Shown in pieces: positions 36,430 to 44,548 of a stretch of 57,973 bases of DNA (positions are counted from its first letter, which is position 1; each line of letters starts with the position of its first letter). This DNA comes from Microbacterium karelineae (lineage in GTDB: Bacteria; Actinomycetota; Actinomycetes; Actinomycetales; Microbacteriaceae), in NCBI RefSeq assembly GCF_009745985.1, contig NZ_WFIX01000187.1:1-57973 (forward strand). The letters are read 5' to 3'. Below the pieces are notes generated by a model. That model was given only the letters and a program-made list of their open reading frames with translations. It ran no database searches and had not been told where the DNA came from. Made by a program: the position numbers and the translations under genes.

Positions 36430-37440
36430 TCAGATCCGGACGAGCATCTTCCCGGTGTTGGCGCCGCGCATCATGTCGAGGAACGCGTCGACGGCGCCGT
36501 CGATGCCGTCGACGATCGTCTCGTCGTACGCGATGCGCCCCTCGGCGAGCCAGGCGCCCATGCGCTCCTGGAACTCGGGCGAGGCCGCGAGGTGGTTGCC
36601 CACGGTGAAGCCCTCGAGGCGCAGGCCCCGCGTGACGATGTTGGACAGATTGTCGGGGCCGGGGACGGGCGCCCCCGTGTTGTAGGTGGCGATCGCGCCG
36701 CACAGCGCGGCCCTGCCGCCGTCGTTGAAGGCGTCGAGGGCGGCCTCGAGGTGATCCCCGCCGACATTGTCGAAGTACACGTCGATGCCATCGGGGGCGG
36801 CCGAGGCGAGCTGCTCGCGCACGGGTGCCGACCGGTAGTCGAACGCCGCGTCGTAGCCGTACTTCGAGGTGAGCAGCGCGACCTTCTCGGGCGAGCCCGC
36901 GGAGCCGATCACGCGCTTCGCGCCGAGCAGGCGGGCGATCTGCCCCGCCGCCGTGCCGACGGCGCCCGCGGCGCCGGAGATGAAGACCGTGTCGCCCTCT
37001 CGCATCTCGGCGACGCGCGTGAGGCCCACATAGGCTGTGAGCGCTGTCATGCCGAGCACGTGCAGGCGCAGCGACAGCGGCACACCCGGCAGGTCGGGGA
37101 CGACGCGGAACTGAGTCGCGTCGGCCTGTGCGATGTCGCGCCAGCCGAGCTGATGCACCACGACGCTGCCGACGGGCACGTCGTCGGACGCCGAGGCGAC
37201 GACGCGTCCGACGGCGCCACCCGTCATCGTCTCGCCGAGGGCGTAGGGCGCGACGTAGCTGCGCGCGTCGTTCATGCGGCCCCGCATATAGGGATCCACG
37301 GAGACGAACGCGTTCTCGACCCGGACCTCGCCGGGGGCGGGATCGTCGTATGAGACCCGGGTGGTGCGGAAGTCGTCGTGCGTCGGCCACCCGTTCGGGC
37401 GGGCGACGAGCTGGATCTGGGTGCTGACGGCGGATGCCAT
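36430..37440 (-). CDS. Medium-chain NADP-dependent oxidoreductase (PTGR/CurA-like)
   Basis: 336 aa zinc-independent MDR enzyme of the leukotriene B4 dehydrogenase/CurA group. Marks are VDPYMRGRMND near residue 50, the cofactor motif FISGAAGAVGTAAGQIARLLGA and DVYFDNVGGDHLEAALDAF. These enzymes reduce alpha,beta-unsaturated carbonyls with NADPH. AAGGAG lies upstream of ATG 37440, though at long spacing. It forms an operon with the DUF1304 gene 38 bp upstream and is probably controlled by the divergent TetR regulator. Confidence 0.92.
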   Translation of the reverse strand: MASAVSTQIQLVARPNGWPTHDDFRTTRVSYDDPAPGEVRVENAFVSVDPYMRGRMNDARSYVAPYALGETMTGGAVGRVVASASDDVPVGSVVVHQLGWRDIAQADATQFRVVPDLPGVPLSLRLHVLGMTALTAYVGLTRVAEMREGDTVFISGAAGAVGTAAGQIARLLGAKRVIGSAGSPEKVALLTSKYGYDAAFDYRSAPVREQLASAAPDGIDVYFDNVGGDHLEAALDAFNDGGRAALCGAIATYNTGAPVPGPDNLSNIVTRGLRLEGFTVGNHLAASPEFQERMGAWLAEGRIAYDETIVDGIDGAVDAFLDMMRGANTGKMLVRI

Positions 37441-37478
37441 GAGGCGGTCGTTCTCCTTCGTTTCGGGTGTCGGGACGG

Positions 37479-37865
37479 TCAGAGCGCGAGGCCGACGGCG
37501 AGCGCGATGATCGAGAGCACCGGGGCGACGCCCTGCTTCAGGGCGGCCGCCGACTTGTCGGGGCTCGAGACGATCAGCACGAGGCTCGCGGCGGCCATCG
37601 ACCCCGCGCCCGCGAACACGAGCGTCGCCCCGACGGCCGTGCTGCCGACGGCGAAGAGGGCGACGCCGAGCGCCGCGGCGATCGCGAGGAACAGGTTGTA
37701 GAAGCCCTGGTTGAACGCGAGCTCCTTCTGCGCCTCGGCGGCCTCGCGCGTCAGGCCGAACGTCGCGAGGGCGCGCGGGCTCGTCCACGCGATCGACTCG
37801 AGGAAGAAGATGTAGACGTGCACCAGCGCCGCGAGTGCGGCGAGCACGAGACCTGCGATGATCAT
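37479..37865 (-). CDS. DUF1304 membrane protein
   Basis: 128 aa with four membrane helices; the DUF1304 pattern HVYIFFLESIAW near residue 17 and AFNQGFYNLFLAIAA near residue 50 is clear. AAGGAG precedes the start. First gene of the operon with the MDR oxidoreductase. Function unknown; this family is often next to TetR genes, as here. Confidence 0.88.
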   Translation of the reverse strand: MIIAGLVLAALAALVHVYIFFLESIAWTSPRALATFGLTREAAEAQKELAFNQGFYNLFLAIAAALGVALFAVGSTAVGATLVFAGAGSMAAASLVLIVSSPDKSAAALKQGVAPVLSIIALAVGLAL

Positions 37866-37886
37866 GTGCGCTCCTTTTCTAGAATG

Positions 37887-37897
37887 ATTGTTACAAT
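37887..37897. promoter_or_regulatory. Candidate TetR operator
   Basis: ATTGTTACAAT, an 11-bp palindrome with one central base, in an A+T-rich island between the divergent DUF1304 and TetR genes. It contains a TACAAT -10-like box for the TetR gene, fitting autoregulation. Confidence 0.55.
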
Positions 37898-37928
37898 ATA
37901 GCCCTGCGGCGACGACGGGAGGACAGGC

Positions 37929-38507
37929 ATGGGGCGGATTCGGAGCTTCGACCGCGCCGACGCGGCGCGGGCCGCGCGCGAGGTGTTCTGGCACCACGGA
38001 TACGAGGGCGCCGCCGTTCCCGCGCTCGAGGAGGCGACGGGCCTCGGCCGCTCGAGCCTCTACCATGCGTTCGGATCCAAGCGCGGGCTGTTCGACGCGG
38101 CCGTCGACAGCTACCTCGACGAGGTCGTGCGGCCGCGGCTCCGCCCCCTGCAGGGCGACCCGGTGTCTCCCGCCGCCGCTCGCGAGTACCTCGCGGGGCT
38201 GAAGGACGCGCTCGGGCGCGCGAGCACGCTGCCGGCGACGAGCGGCTGCCTCCTCATCAACGCGGCCGCCGCCCCGATCGGAGATGACCACGCGGTCGCG
38301 GAGACGATCGCTGCCTACCGCGCCGAGCTGCGCGATGCGCTCGCCGCGGGCGTCGCCGCGCGGCACCCGCGGCGCGGCGCGGCGGAGCGGGCCCGGCTCG
38401 CAGAGGCCCTGGCGGGCCTCGTCGTCGCCGCGCTCGCGACCGTGCGCGTCGACGCGGCCGCCGCCGCCTCGGCGCTCGACACGGCGATCGAGCTGCTCGA
38501 GGGATGA
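37929..38507 (+). CDS. TetR-family transcriptional regulator
   Basis: 192 aa. HTH domain in the first 55 residues: DAARAAREVFWHHGYEGAAV, then LEEATGLGRSSLYHAFGSKRGLFDAA. The C-terminal domain (TSGCLLINAAA, then a helix-rich end) resembles YxaF/AcuR-type regulators that respond to small electrophilic or aldehyde compounds, which would suit control of the divergent DUF1304/oxidoreductase operon. ATG 37929 has GGAGG upstream. Confidence 0.92.
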   Translation: MGRIRSFDRADAARAAREVFWHHGYEGAAVPALEEATGLGRSSLYHAFGSKRGLFDAAVDSYLDEVVRPRLRPLQGDPVSPAAAREYLAGLKDALGRASTLPATSGCLLINAAAAPIGDDHAVAETIAAYRAELRDALAAGVAARHPRRGAAERARLAEALAGLVVAALATVRVDAAAAASALDTAIELLEG

Positions 38508-38596
38508 CGTGCGCCGCCCGCGAATACATCCCGAGGATGACGCGGGCGGTCCCGATGGCTGACGACACGGGACGCGGGATCCGGTGACATGGGAGC

Positions 38597-39334
38597 ATGC
38601 ACACTCCAGCACCCCATAATCCTCAGGATCCGTCCGCTCCGCTGCTGAGCGGGCACGGCCTCGTCAAGGCCTACGGCCCGACGTACGCGCTCGCGGGCGT
38701 CGACATCGACGTGCGCGCGGGCGAGGCCGTCGCGATCATGGGCGCCTCCGGATCCGGCAAGACGACGCTCCTGCACGTGCTCGCGGGCATCATCGTGCCG
38801 GATGCGGGCGCCGTGACCCTGCAGACCCGGTCGGGCGCGCGCTCCGTGCACGCCCTGCGCGAGGCCGAGCGCTCCGCGCTGCGCCGCGAGGAGCTCGGCT
38901 TCGTCTTCCAGCAGGGCCTGCTCGTGCCCGAGCTCACGGCCGTCGAGAACGTCGCGCTCCCGCTCATGCTCGCGGGCCATCCGCGGGAGGCCGCGCAGGT
39001 GCACGCGGCGCAGTGGCTCGCCGCCCTCGGACTCGCGGGAATGGATGATCGCCGCATCGGGCAGCTCTCGGGCGGGCAGGCGCAGCGCGTCGCGATCGCG
39101 CGTGCCCAGGCCACGGGCGCCCGTGTCGTCTTCGCGGACGAGCCGACGGGTGCGCTCGACTCGGCGACATCGGGCGAGGTCATGACGGCACTGCTCGACT
39201 CGACGCTCCGACAGGGGCACGCGCTCGTGGTCGTGACGCATGATCCGCAGGTCGCGGCGCGCTGCACCCGCACCATCCGGCTCCGCGACGGGCGGATCGT
39301 CGCCGGAGACTCCGCGACGGCGGTCGCGCGATGA
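38597..39334 (+). CDS. ABC transporter ATP-binding protein, MacB/LolD type
   Basis: 245 aa ATPase. Walker A GASGSGKTT, Q-loop FVFQQGLLVPELT, signature LSGGQAQR, Walker B RVVFADEPTGALD and H-loop VVTHD are all present. The EPTGALDS form is typical of exporters of the MacB/lipoprotein-releasing group. GGGAGC precedes ATG. Overlaps the permease gene by ATGA, so the two form one exporter or mechanotransmission complex. Confidence 0.93.
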   Translation: MHTPAPHNPQDPSAPLLSGHGLVKAYGPTYALAGVDIDVRAGEAVAIMGASGSGKTTLLHVLAGIIVPDAGAVTLQTRSGARSVHALREAERSALRREELGFVFQQGLLVPELTAVENVALPLMLAGHPREAAQVHAAQWLAALGLAGMDDRRIGQLSGGQAQRVAIARAQATGARVVFADEPTGALDSATSGEVMTALLDSTLRQGHALVVVTHDPQVAARCTRTIRLRDGRIVAGDSATAVAR

Positions 39335-40731
39335 CGGCCGCGACGATCGGGCGTGCCGCGCCTCCCGCACCCCTCGGCCGCGGTTCGGGCCGCGCGCCCG
39401 TCCTGCGCCTCACCTGGCACCTCTCGCGGCCGAGCGTGCAGAGCGCGGCGGCGCTCGCGCTCCCCGCCGTCGCGTTCGCCGTCACCACCGCGCTCCTGCT
39501 CACGGTGCTCGGCGGCGTCCTGATGTTCTGGACCTGGCCCGACGACGACGCCGGCATGGTCTCGACGTATCAGCTGCTCAGCGTCGTCGCGCTCGCGATC
39601 CTCGCCGTTCCCCTCATGTCCCTGGGCGGGGCGGCCGCGCGCCTGTCCGCCCGCCGTCGCGACGATCGCCTCGCGACCCTGCGCCTGCTCGGCGCGACAC
39701 CGGCCCTCGTGACGATCATGACGATCCTCGAGTCGACCGCGGTCGCCGTCGCGGGGGCGATCGCCGGATCGCTGCTGTACCTCGCGATGATGCCGCTCGT
39801 GGGCCTGATCCCGTTCCTCGGCCGGCCCATCGGCGCCGCGTCGCTGTGGGTGGGAGCGGGACCCCTGGCGTCCGTCGTCGGCGCCGTCGCCCTCGTCGCG
39901 GCCCTCAGCGCGGCGGTTGGGCTGCGCCGCGTGAACATCTCGCCCCTCGGCGTGCGCACGAAACAGCAGGCGCCGCGCGTGCACTGGCTGCGCGCGGTCG
40001 TCACGGTCGTCGTCATCGCCGCCGCGTACGCGGTGCTCAGCGCGCTGAGCCTGCTGCCCGGCTACGCGGCGGTCGTGATCGCCGTCGGCGGCTGCTTCGC
40101 CGCGGGCGTCGGCGTGCTCGGCCTCATCGGGCCGTGGGCGATCGGCGTGCACGCCCGGATCCGCGCCAAGCGGGCGCGCACGCCCGATCAGCTCATCGCG
40201 GCCCGCGCTGTGCTCGAGTCGCCCAAGGCGGCGTGGCGACAGGTCGGGGGGATGGCGATGACGACGTTCGTCGCCGTCATCGGCGGATCCGGCATGGCGT
40301 TCGCCGCGGCGGGCGCCGCCGAAGGGCCCGAGGCGCACCTGATGTCCGATGTGCGCACGGGGATCCTCATCACTCTCATCGTGTCGTTCCTCATGGTCGC
40401 CTGCTCGGTCGGGGTCAACCAGGCCGCCGCGATCCTCGACCGCCGCGGCCTCTACGTGGCGCTGGACCGGATCGGCATGCCGCGCCGGACGATGGAGGCG
40501 GCGCGGACGCGCGCCACGATGGGGCCGCTGCTGTTCACGGTGATCGTCTCGGCGATCGCGGGCGGCGCGCTCGTGTTCCCCCTGCTCGGGATGTCGATCA
40601 TCCTCGCGCCCGTGTCGATCCTCGTGATGCTCTCGTGCTTCGCCCTCGGGATCCTGCTCGTGCGGCTGGCGCTGTGGGCGACGCGGCCCATCCTCACGCG
40701 CGTCCTGCACGAGCCGGACCGCGCGGAGTAG
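39331..40731 (+). CDS. FtsX-like ABC transporter permease
   Basis: 466 aa. Unlike classical MacB it has many hydrophobic segments (about eight to ten), with FtsX-like blocks around ARLSARRRDDRLATLRLLGATP and LYVALDRIGMPRRTMEAARTRA. These RLLGATP/RIGMP motifs link the membrane part to the ATPase. The substrate is unknown; drug or peptide resistance is possible. Its stop is 3 bp from the stop of the convergent TetR gene. Confidence 0.88.
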   Translation: MTAATIGRAAPPAPLGRGSGRAPVLRLTWHLSRPSVQSAAALALPAVAFAVTTALLLTVLGGVLMFWTWPDDDAGMVSTYQLLSVVALAILAVPLMSLGGAAARLSARRRDDRLATLRLLGATPALVTIMTILESTAVAVAGAIAGSLLYLAMMPLVGLIPFLGRPIGAASLWVGAGPLASVVGAVALVAALSAAVGLRRVNISPLGVRTKQQAPRVHWLRAVVTVVVIAAAYAVLSALSLLPGYAAVVIAVGGCFAAGVGVLGLIGPWAIGVHARIRAKRARTPDQLIAARAVLESPKAAWRQVGGMAMTTFVAVIGGSGMAFAAAGAAEGPEAHLMSDVRTGILITLIVSFLMVACSVGVNQAAAILDRRGLYVALDRIGMPRRTMEAARTRATMGPLLFTVIVSAIAGGALVFPLLGMSIILAPVSILVMLSCFALGILLVRLALWATRPILTRVLHEPDRAE

Positions 40732-40734
40732 GGA

Positions 40735-41334
40735 TCAGGCGCTCGGGGCCGGCCACCACCGCGGCATGTTGGCGAAGATCCGCTGCGCGAAGGCCTCGGC
40801 GTCGTCGCCGTCGACGCTCGCCCAGAGCTCGATCGCGCTCACGATGCCGCCCGCGACATATGCCGCTCCCACATCGGTGTTCTCGGGGAGGTCGACCCCG
40901 CTGTCTCGGATCACGGAGATCGCGGAGGCGGCCTTCCGCAGGAAGTGGCTCCGGAGGCGCTTTCGGAAGCCGAGCGAGACGGGCGAATCGAGGAGCGAGC
41001 GGATCGCCTGGCGATCGCGGGCGATCGCGCGGAGGAGGGAGACGGTCGCGTCGAGATACGCGCGGCTGATGGCATCGGGCCGATCGCCGGGGCGGGGCGA
41101 TGCGGTCGCGGCCTCGTCGATCATCGAGGCGTATACGTCCGCGGCGAGCTCGCCGACGCTGTCGTAGTGCCCGTAGAAGGTCGTGCGGTGCACGCCCGCC
41201 TCCCGGCACAGCTCCGCGACGCCGATGCTCGACAGGTCCTCGCGCGCGAGCACGCGGACGAGGGCTTCGCCGAGCCGCTGGCGGCTGCGCACGGCCCGCG
41301 GATCGTCAGACGAGGGTTCGGGGGTGGTCGTCAT
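40735..41334 (-). CDS. TetR-family transcriptional regulator
   Basis: 199 aa. HTH segment: ALVRVLAREDLSSIGVAELC, REAGVHRTTFYGHYDSVGEL. The C-terminal half is a variable helix bundle. ATG 41334 lies 6 nt after CAGACT, a weak -10-like box, and starts MTTTPEPSS; an extension to 41370 is less likely. It may regulate the convergent exporter pair, as is common for such arrangements, but no operator is evident. Confidence 0.88.
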   Translation of the reverse strand: MTTTPEPSSDDPRAVRSRQRLGEALVRVLAREDLSSIGVAELCREAGVHRTTFYGHYDSVGELAADVYASMIDEAATASPRPGDRPDAISRAYLDATVSLLRAIARDRQAIRSLLDSPVSLGFRKRLRSHFLRKAASAISVIRDSGVDLPENTDVGAAYVAGGIVSAIELWASVDGDDAEAFAQRIFANMPRWWPAPSA

Positions 41335-41473
41335 GCGGTCAGTCTGCCGCAGATCGCGCCAGCCGTGCACCCGCGCCGCCCAGACGCTCTGCGCGAACTG
41401 TCAGGCTCCGTGCCGTGCGGTGCCCCGTGTCGTTTCCCGCTGCGACGCGCCCGGCACGTACTCTCGTGGGGTC

Positions 41474-42517
41474 ATGATCCGGTTCGAGAACGTCACCAAG
41501 CGGTACCGCGGCACGAAGGTGCCCGCGCTCGACGGCGTCGACTTCGAGGTCGCCCGCGGCGAGTTCGTGTTCCTGGTCGGCGCGTCCGGCTCGGGGAAGT
41601 CGTCGTGCCTGCGCCTCATCACCCGCGAGGGCACGCCGAGCGAGGGGCGCGTGCTCGTGCTCGGCCGCGACACGAGCACGCTGAGCGACCGCCGCACTCC
41701 CTACTTCCGCCGCAACATCGGCACGGTGTTCCAGGACTTCCGGCTGCTGCCGTCGAAGACCGTCACGCAGAACATCGCCTTCGCGCTCAAGGTCATCGGC
41801 CGCTCGCGCGCGTTCATCAGATCGGCGGTGCCGGAGGCGCTCGAGCGGGTCGGCCTCGAGGGCATGGGCAGGCGCCTGCCGCATGAGCTGTCGGGCGGAG
41901 AGCAGCAGCGGATCGCGATCGCCCGCGCGATCGTGAACCGGCCCCAGATCGTCCTCGCGGACGAACCCACGGGAAACCTCGACCCCACGACGTCCGTGGA
42001 GATCATGCGCGTCCTCGAGTCGATCCACGCGGCGGGCACGACGGTCGTCATGGCGACGCACGAGGCGGCGTTCGTCGACAAGATGCAGCGGCGCGTGATC
42101 GAGCTGCGCGAGGGACGCCTCCTGCGCGACGAGATGCGCGGATCCTACGGCGACACCTCGGCCGTCGGTACGCTGCGGCCCGAGACGGAGCGCGGCGCGT
42201 CCGCGATCGCCGCGCTCACGGCCGCGCTCGAGGTGCAGCGCGAGGTGAGCGGATCCGGTCTGGTCGCGGCGCCGAGCGCGGACGAGGAGGCTCCTGTCGA
42301 GCGGCCAGTCGAGGATCCCGCGGCCGGCGCGGACGACGCACCGATCGATGGATCCGCGGAGAACGCGACCTCGGAGGTGCCCGCGCCCGACGAGAGCGCT
42401 GCGACGGATCCGTCCGCGCCGGGCGGTTCGCCGACCGAGCCGGAGATCGACGCCCTCGGGATGGCCGATCGCCTGGGGCTCGCGCACCGCGACGACGAAG
42501 TGGGGCCCACCTCGTGA
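41474..42517 (+). CDS. ftsE: Cell division ATP-binding protein FtsE with acidic C-terminal extension
   Basis: Works with FtsX to activate peptidoglycan hydrolases during division. 347 aa; the ABC core takes the first about 225 residues with Walker A GASGSGKSS (36-44), signature LSGGEQQR, Walker B IVLADEPTGNLDP and H-loop MATHEAA. The remaining about 120 residues are low-complexity, acidic and proline/alanine-rich (APSADEEAPVERPVEDP onward), ending in a short LGMADRLGLAHRDDEVG helix. Such tails occur in actinobacterial FtsE. TACTCT lies 9 nt before ATG 41474. It overlaps ftsX by GTGA. Confidence 0.94.
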   Translation: MIRFENVTKRYRGTKVPALDGVDFEVARGEFVFLVGASGSGKSSCLRLITREGTPSEGRVLVLGRDTSTLSDRRTPYFRRNIGTVFQDFRLLPSKTVTQNIAFALKVIGRSRAFIRSAVPEALERVGLEGMGRRLPHELSGGEQQRIAIARAIVNRPQIVLADEPTGNLDPTTSVEIMRVLESIHAAGTTVVMATHEAAFVDKMQRRVIELREGRLLRDEMRGSYGDTSAVGTLRPETERGASAIAALTAALEVQREVSGSGLVAAPSADEEAPVERPVEDPAAGADDAPIDGSAENATSEVPAPDESAATDPSAPGGSPTEPEIDALGMADRLGLAHRDDEVGPTS

Positions 42518-43425
42518 ACGTGTCCCTCATCCTGTCCGAGGCGCTGCAGGGCCTGCGGCGCAATGCGTCGATGGTGATCTCCGTCATCCTCGTCACCTTC
42601 GTCTCTCTCACCTTCGTCGGCGCTGCGATCCTCATGCAGGCCCAGATCGCGAAGACCAACTCCTACTTCCAGGACCGCGCGCAGGTCGACGTGTACCTGT
42701 GCTCGTCGATCTCCGACGTCGACACCTGCGTCGACGGATCCGCGACCGAGGAACAGGTCGCGGACGTCCAGGAGCGGCTCGAGGGATCCACGCTCGCCCC
42801 GCTCATCCAGGACTTCTCCTACGAATCGCAGGAGGAGGCCCACGAGGCGCTCGTCGAGAGCTTCGACGAGGATCTGGCGGGCCTCGTGACGGTCGACCAG
42901 ACGAGCGCGATCTTCCACGTCAACCTGCTGAACCCGGATCAGGCGAACGTGATCCGCGAGGCGCTGGGCGGCGTGCAGGGCGTCGAGGAGATCGCCGACC
43001 AGCTCGAGTACCTCGATCCGCTCTTCGCGACGCTGACGATCGCGACGTACATCGCGGTCGGGATCGCCGTGCTCATGCTCGTCTCGGCGGTCCTGCTCAT
43101 CGCGACGACCATCCGGCTGTCCGCGTACGCGCGGCGGCGTGAGGTCGGCATCATGCGGCTCGTCGGCGCGTCGAATGCGACGATCCAGACGCCGTTCGTG
43201 CTCGAGGGGATCCTCGCGGCGTTCCTCGGCGCGGCCCTCGCGAGCGCCGCCGTGCTCGTCGGGGTGCGTGTCGGCGTGCAGGACTACCTCGCGCGCGAGG
43301 CGGGCGCTATCCCGTGGATCACCCTCGCCGACGCCTGGTACGTCGTGCCCGTCATCATCGTGCTCGGCGTGCTGCTCGCCGCGCTCTCCGCGGGCGCCGC
43401 GATCCGCCGCTGGCTCCGCGCCTGA
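42514..43425 (+). CDS. ftsX: Cell division protein FtsX
   Basis: 303 aa, four membrane helices: one near 22-45, then three in the C-terminal half. The large extracellular domain (about 50-175) binds hydrolase partners and contains two Cys (YLCSSISDVDTC) that could form a disulfide. The FtsX motif RRREVGIMRLVGASNATIQ is near residue 210. GTG start overlaps the end of ftsE. The order ftsE-ftsX-smpB is conserved in actinobacteria. Confidence 0.94.
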   Translation: MNVSLILSEALQGLRRNASMVISVILVTFVSLTFVGAAILMQAQIAKTNSYFQDRAQVDVYLCSSISDVDTCVDGSATEEQVADVQERLEGSTLAPLIQDFSYESQEEAHEALVESFDEDLAGLVTVDQTSAIFHVNLLNPDQANVIREALGGVQGVEEIADQLEYLDPLFATLTIATYIAVGIAVLMLVSAVLLIATTIRLSAYARRREVGIMRLVGASNATIQTPFVLEGILAAFLGAALASAAVLVGVRVGVQDYLAREAGAIPWITLADAWYVVPVIIVLGVLLAALSAGAAIRRWLRA

Positions 43426-43446
43426 CGCGGACTCCTCCGCGTGGCA

Positions 43447-43452
43447 TAGGAT
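43447..43452 (+). promoter_or_regulatory. -10 box of smpB
   Basis: TAGGAT in the ftsX-smpB gap, followed by a leader of about 40 nt with AGAGGAGG 7 nt before ATG 43501. Confidence 0.5.
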
Positions 43453-43500
43453 GGAAGGCTGTTCGATCTTGATTCCGCCGATGTCAGAGGAGGTGGGCGC

Positions 43501-43977
43501 ATGGCTCGTGAGAAGGGCGAGAAGGTCGTCGCGGTGAATCGCCGCGCGCGGCACGAGTACGAGTTCGAGAAGACCTACGAGGCGGGCATCGTGCTCTCCG
43601 GCACCGAGGTCAAGTCGCTGCGCGAAGGACACGCGAATCTCACCGACGGATATGCGTTCGTCGACCGCGGCGAGGCCTGGCTCGACCAGGTGAACATCCC
43701 GCAGTACTCGCAGGGGACGTGGACGAACCACTCCGCGAAGCGTCAGCGCAAGCTGCTGCTGCACAAGGACGAGATCACGAAGATCGGCCAGAAGGTGGCG
43801 CAGGGCGGATACACGCTGGTGCCGCTCAAACTGTACTTCGTCGACGGCCGCGCGAAGGTCGAGATCGCGGTCGCGAAGGGCAAGACGCAGTACGACAAGC
43901 GCCAGACGCTGCGCGAGCGGCAGGACAAGCGTGAGGCCGAACGCGCCATGCGCAGCCGCAACCGCCTGGGGGAGTGA
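43501..43977 (+). CDS. smpB: SsrA-binding protein SmpB
   Basis: tmRNA partner in ribosome rescue, 158 aa, normal length. Oligonucleotide-binding fold with NRRARHEYEFEKTYEAGIVL, GTEVKSLREGHANL, LLLHKDEI and the basic C-terminal tail KGKTQYDKRQTLRERQDKRE that enters the ribosomal A site. A perfect Shine-Dalgarno AGAGGAGG supports the start. The tmRNA gene itself is not beside it in this window. Confidence 0.97.
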   Translation: MAREKGEKVVAVNRRARHEYEFEKTYEAGIVLSGTEVKSLREGHANLTDGYAFVDRGEAWLDQVNIPQYSQGTWTNHSAKRQRKLLLHKDEITKIGQKVAQGGYTLVPLKLYFVDGRAKVEIAVAKGKTQYDKRQTLRERQDKREAERAMRSRNRLGE

Positions 43978-44029
43978 CCGCGCGGACCGAGCCGTCCACA
44001 GGCATATACGCCGCCCCGGGCGTCGTGCC

Positions 44030-44035
44030 TAGTCT
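44030..44035 (+). promoter_or_regulatory. -10 box of leaderless prepilin peptidase gene
   Basis: TAGTCT, 6 nt before GTG 44042. Confidence 0.5.
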
Positions 44036-44041
44036 GGGCGC

Positions 44042-44512
44042 GTGCACGCATCCGACGCCCTGACGATCGCCGCGCAGGCGGGGTTCGTCGGCGTGGGCGC
44101 ATGGCTGACGCACATCGACATCCGGGAGCATCGCCTGCCCAATCGCGTGCTGCTGCCCGCGACGATCGTCGCGATCCTGCTGTGTGCGCTCGCATCAGCC
44201 GCCGAGGGATCCGCGGGGATCCTCGTGCGCGCGCTCGCGGGCGGACTCATCCTGGGCGCCGTCTACCTCGTGCTGCGGGCCGCGAGCCGCGGCGGCCTCG
44301 GCGGGGGAGACGTCAAGCTGGCGGTGCCCGTCGGCATCGTCCTCGCGTGGGACGGGTGGGCGGCGTTCGCCGCGGGCGGGGCGCTCGCCTTCGCGGTCGG
44401 CGGCGTGTGGGCGCTCGGCATGATCGTGATGCGGCGGGGCACGATGGCGACGCACATGGCATTCGGCCCGTGCATGATCCTCGGCGCGGTGTGCGGGCTC
44501 GCCCTCACATGA
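44042..44512 (+). CDS. Prepilin peptidase-like A24 membrane protease
   Basis: 156 aa, about five membrane helices. The two aspartates of the A24 family are visible: D in THIDIREHRLPN and D in GGGDVKLAVPVG (the GxGD-type motif). It lacks the N-methylation/zinc domain of full-length PilD, like the short actinobacterial type. No pilin genes are nearby. The GTG start and the -10 box six nt upstream suggest a leaderless message. Confidence 0.88.
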   Translation: MHASDALTIAAQAGFVGVGAWLTHIDIREHRLPNRVLLPATIVAILLCALASAAEGSAGILVRALAGGLILGAVYLVLRAASRGGLGGGDVKLAVPVGIVLAWDGWAAFAAGGALAFAVGGVWALGMIVMRRGTMATHMAFGPCMILGAVCGLALT

Positions 44513-44535
44513 CGCGGCTCGCGCCGGATCCTCGC

Positions 44536-44541
44536 TAGCGT
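44536..44541 (+). promoter_or_regulatory. -10 box of leaderless YihY-type gene
   Basis: TAGCGT, 7 nt before ATG 44549. It overlaps a GTG at 44540 and so excludes that codon as the start. Confidence 0.5.
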
Positions 44542-44548
44542 GGACGCC

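Noticed and set aside
43978-44041. Possible tmRNA gene after smpB
   Set aside because: tmRNA genes often follow smpB, but the gap is only 64 bp and holds the prepilin peptidase promoter; no tRNA-like ends are present.
44540-44548. GTG start for the YihY-type gene
   Set aside because: It lies within the TAGCGT -10 box; ATG 44549 fits the leaderless pattern.
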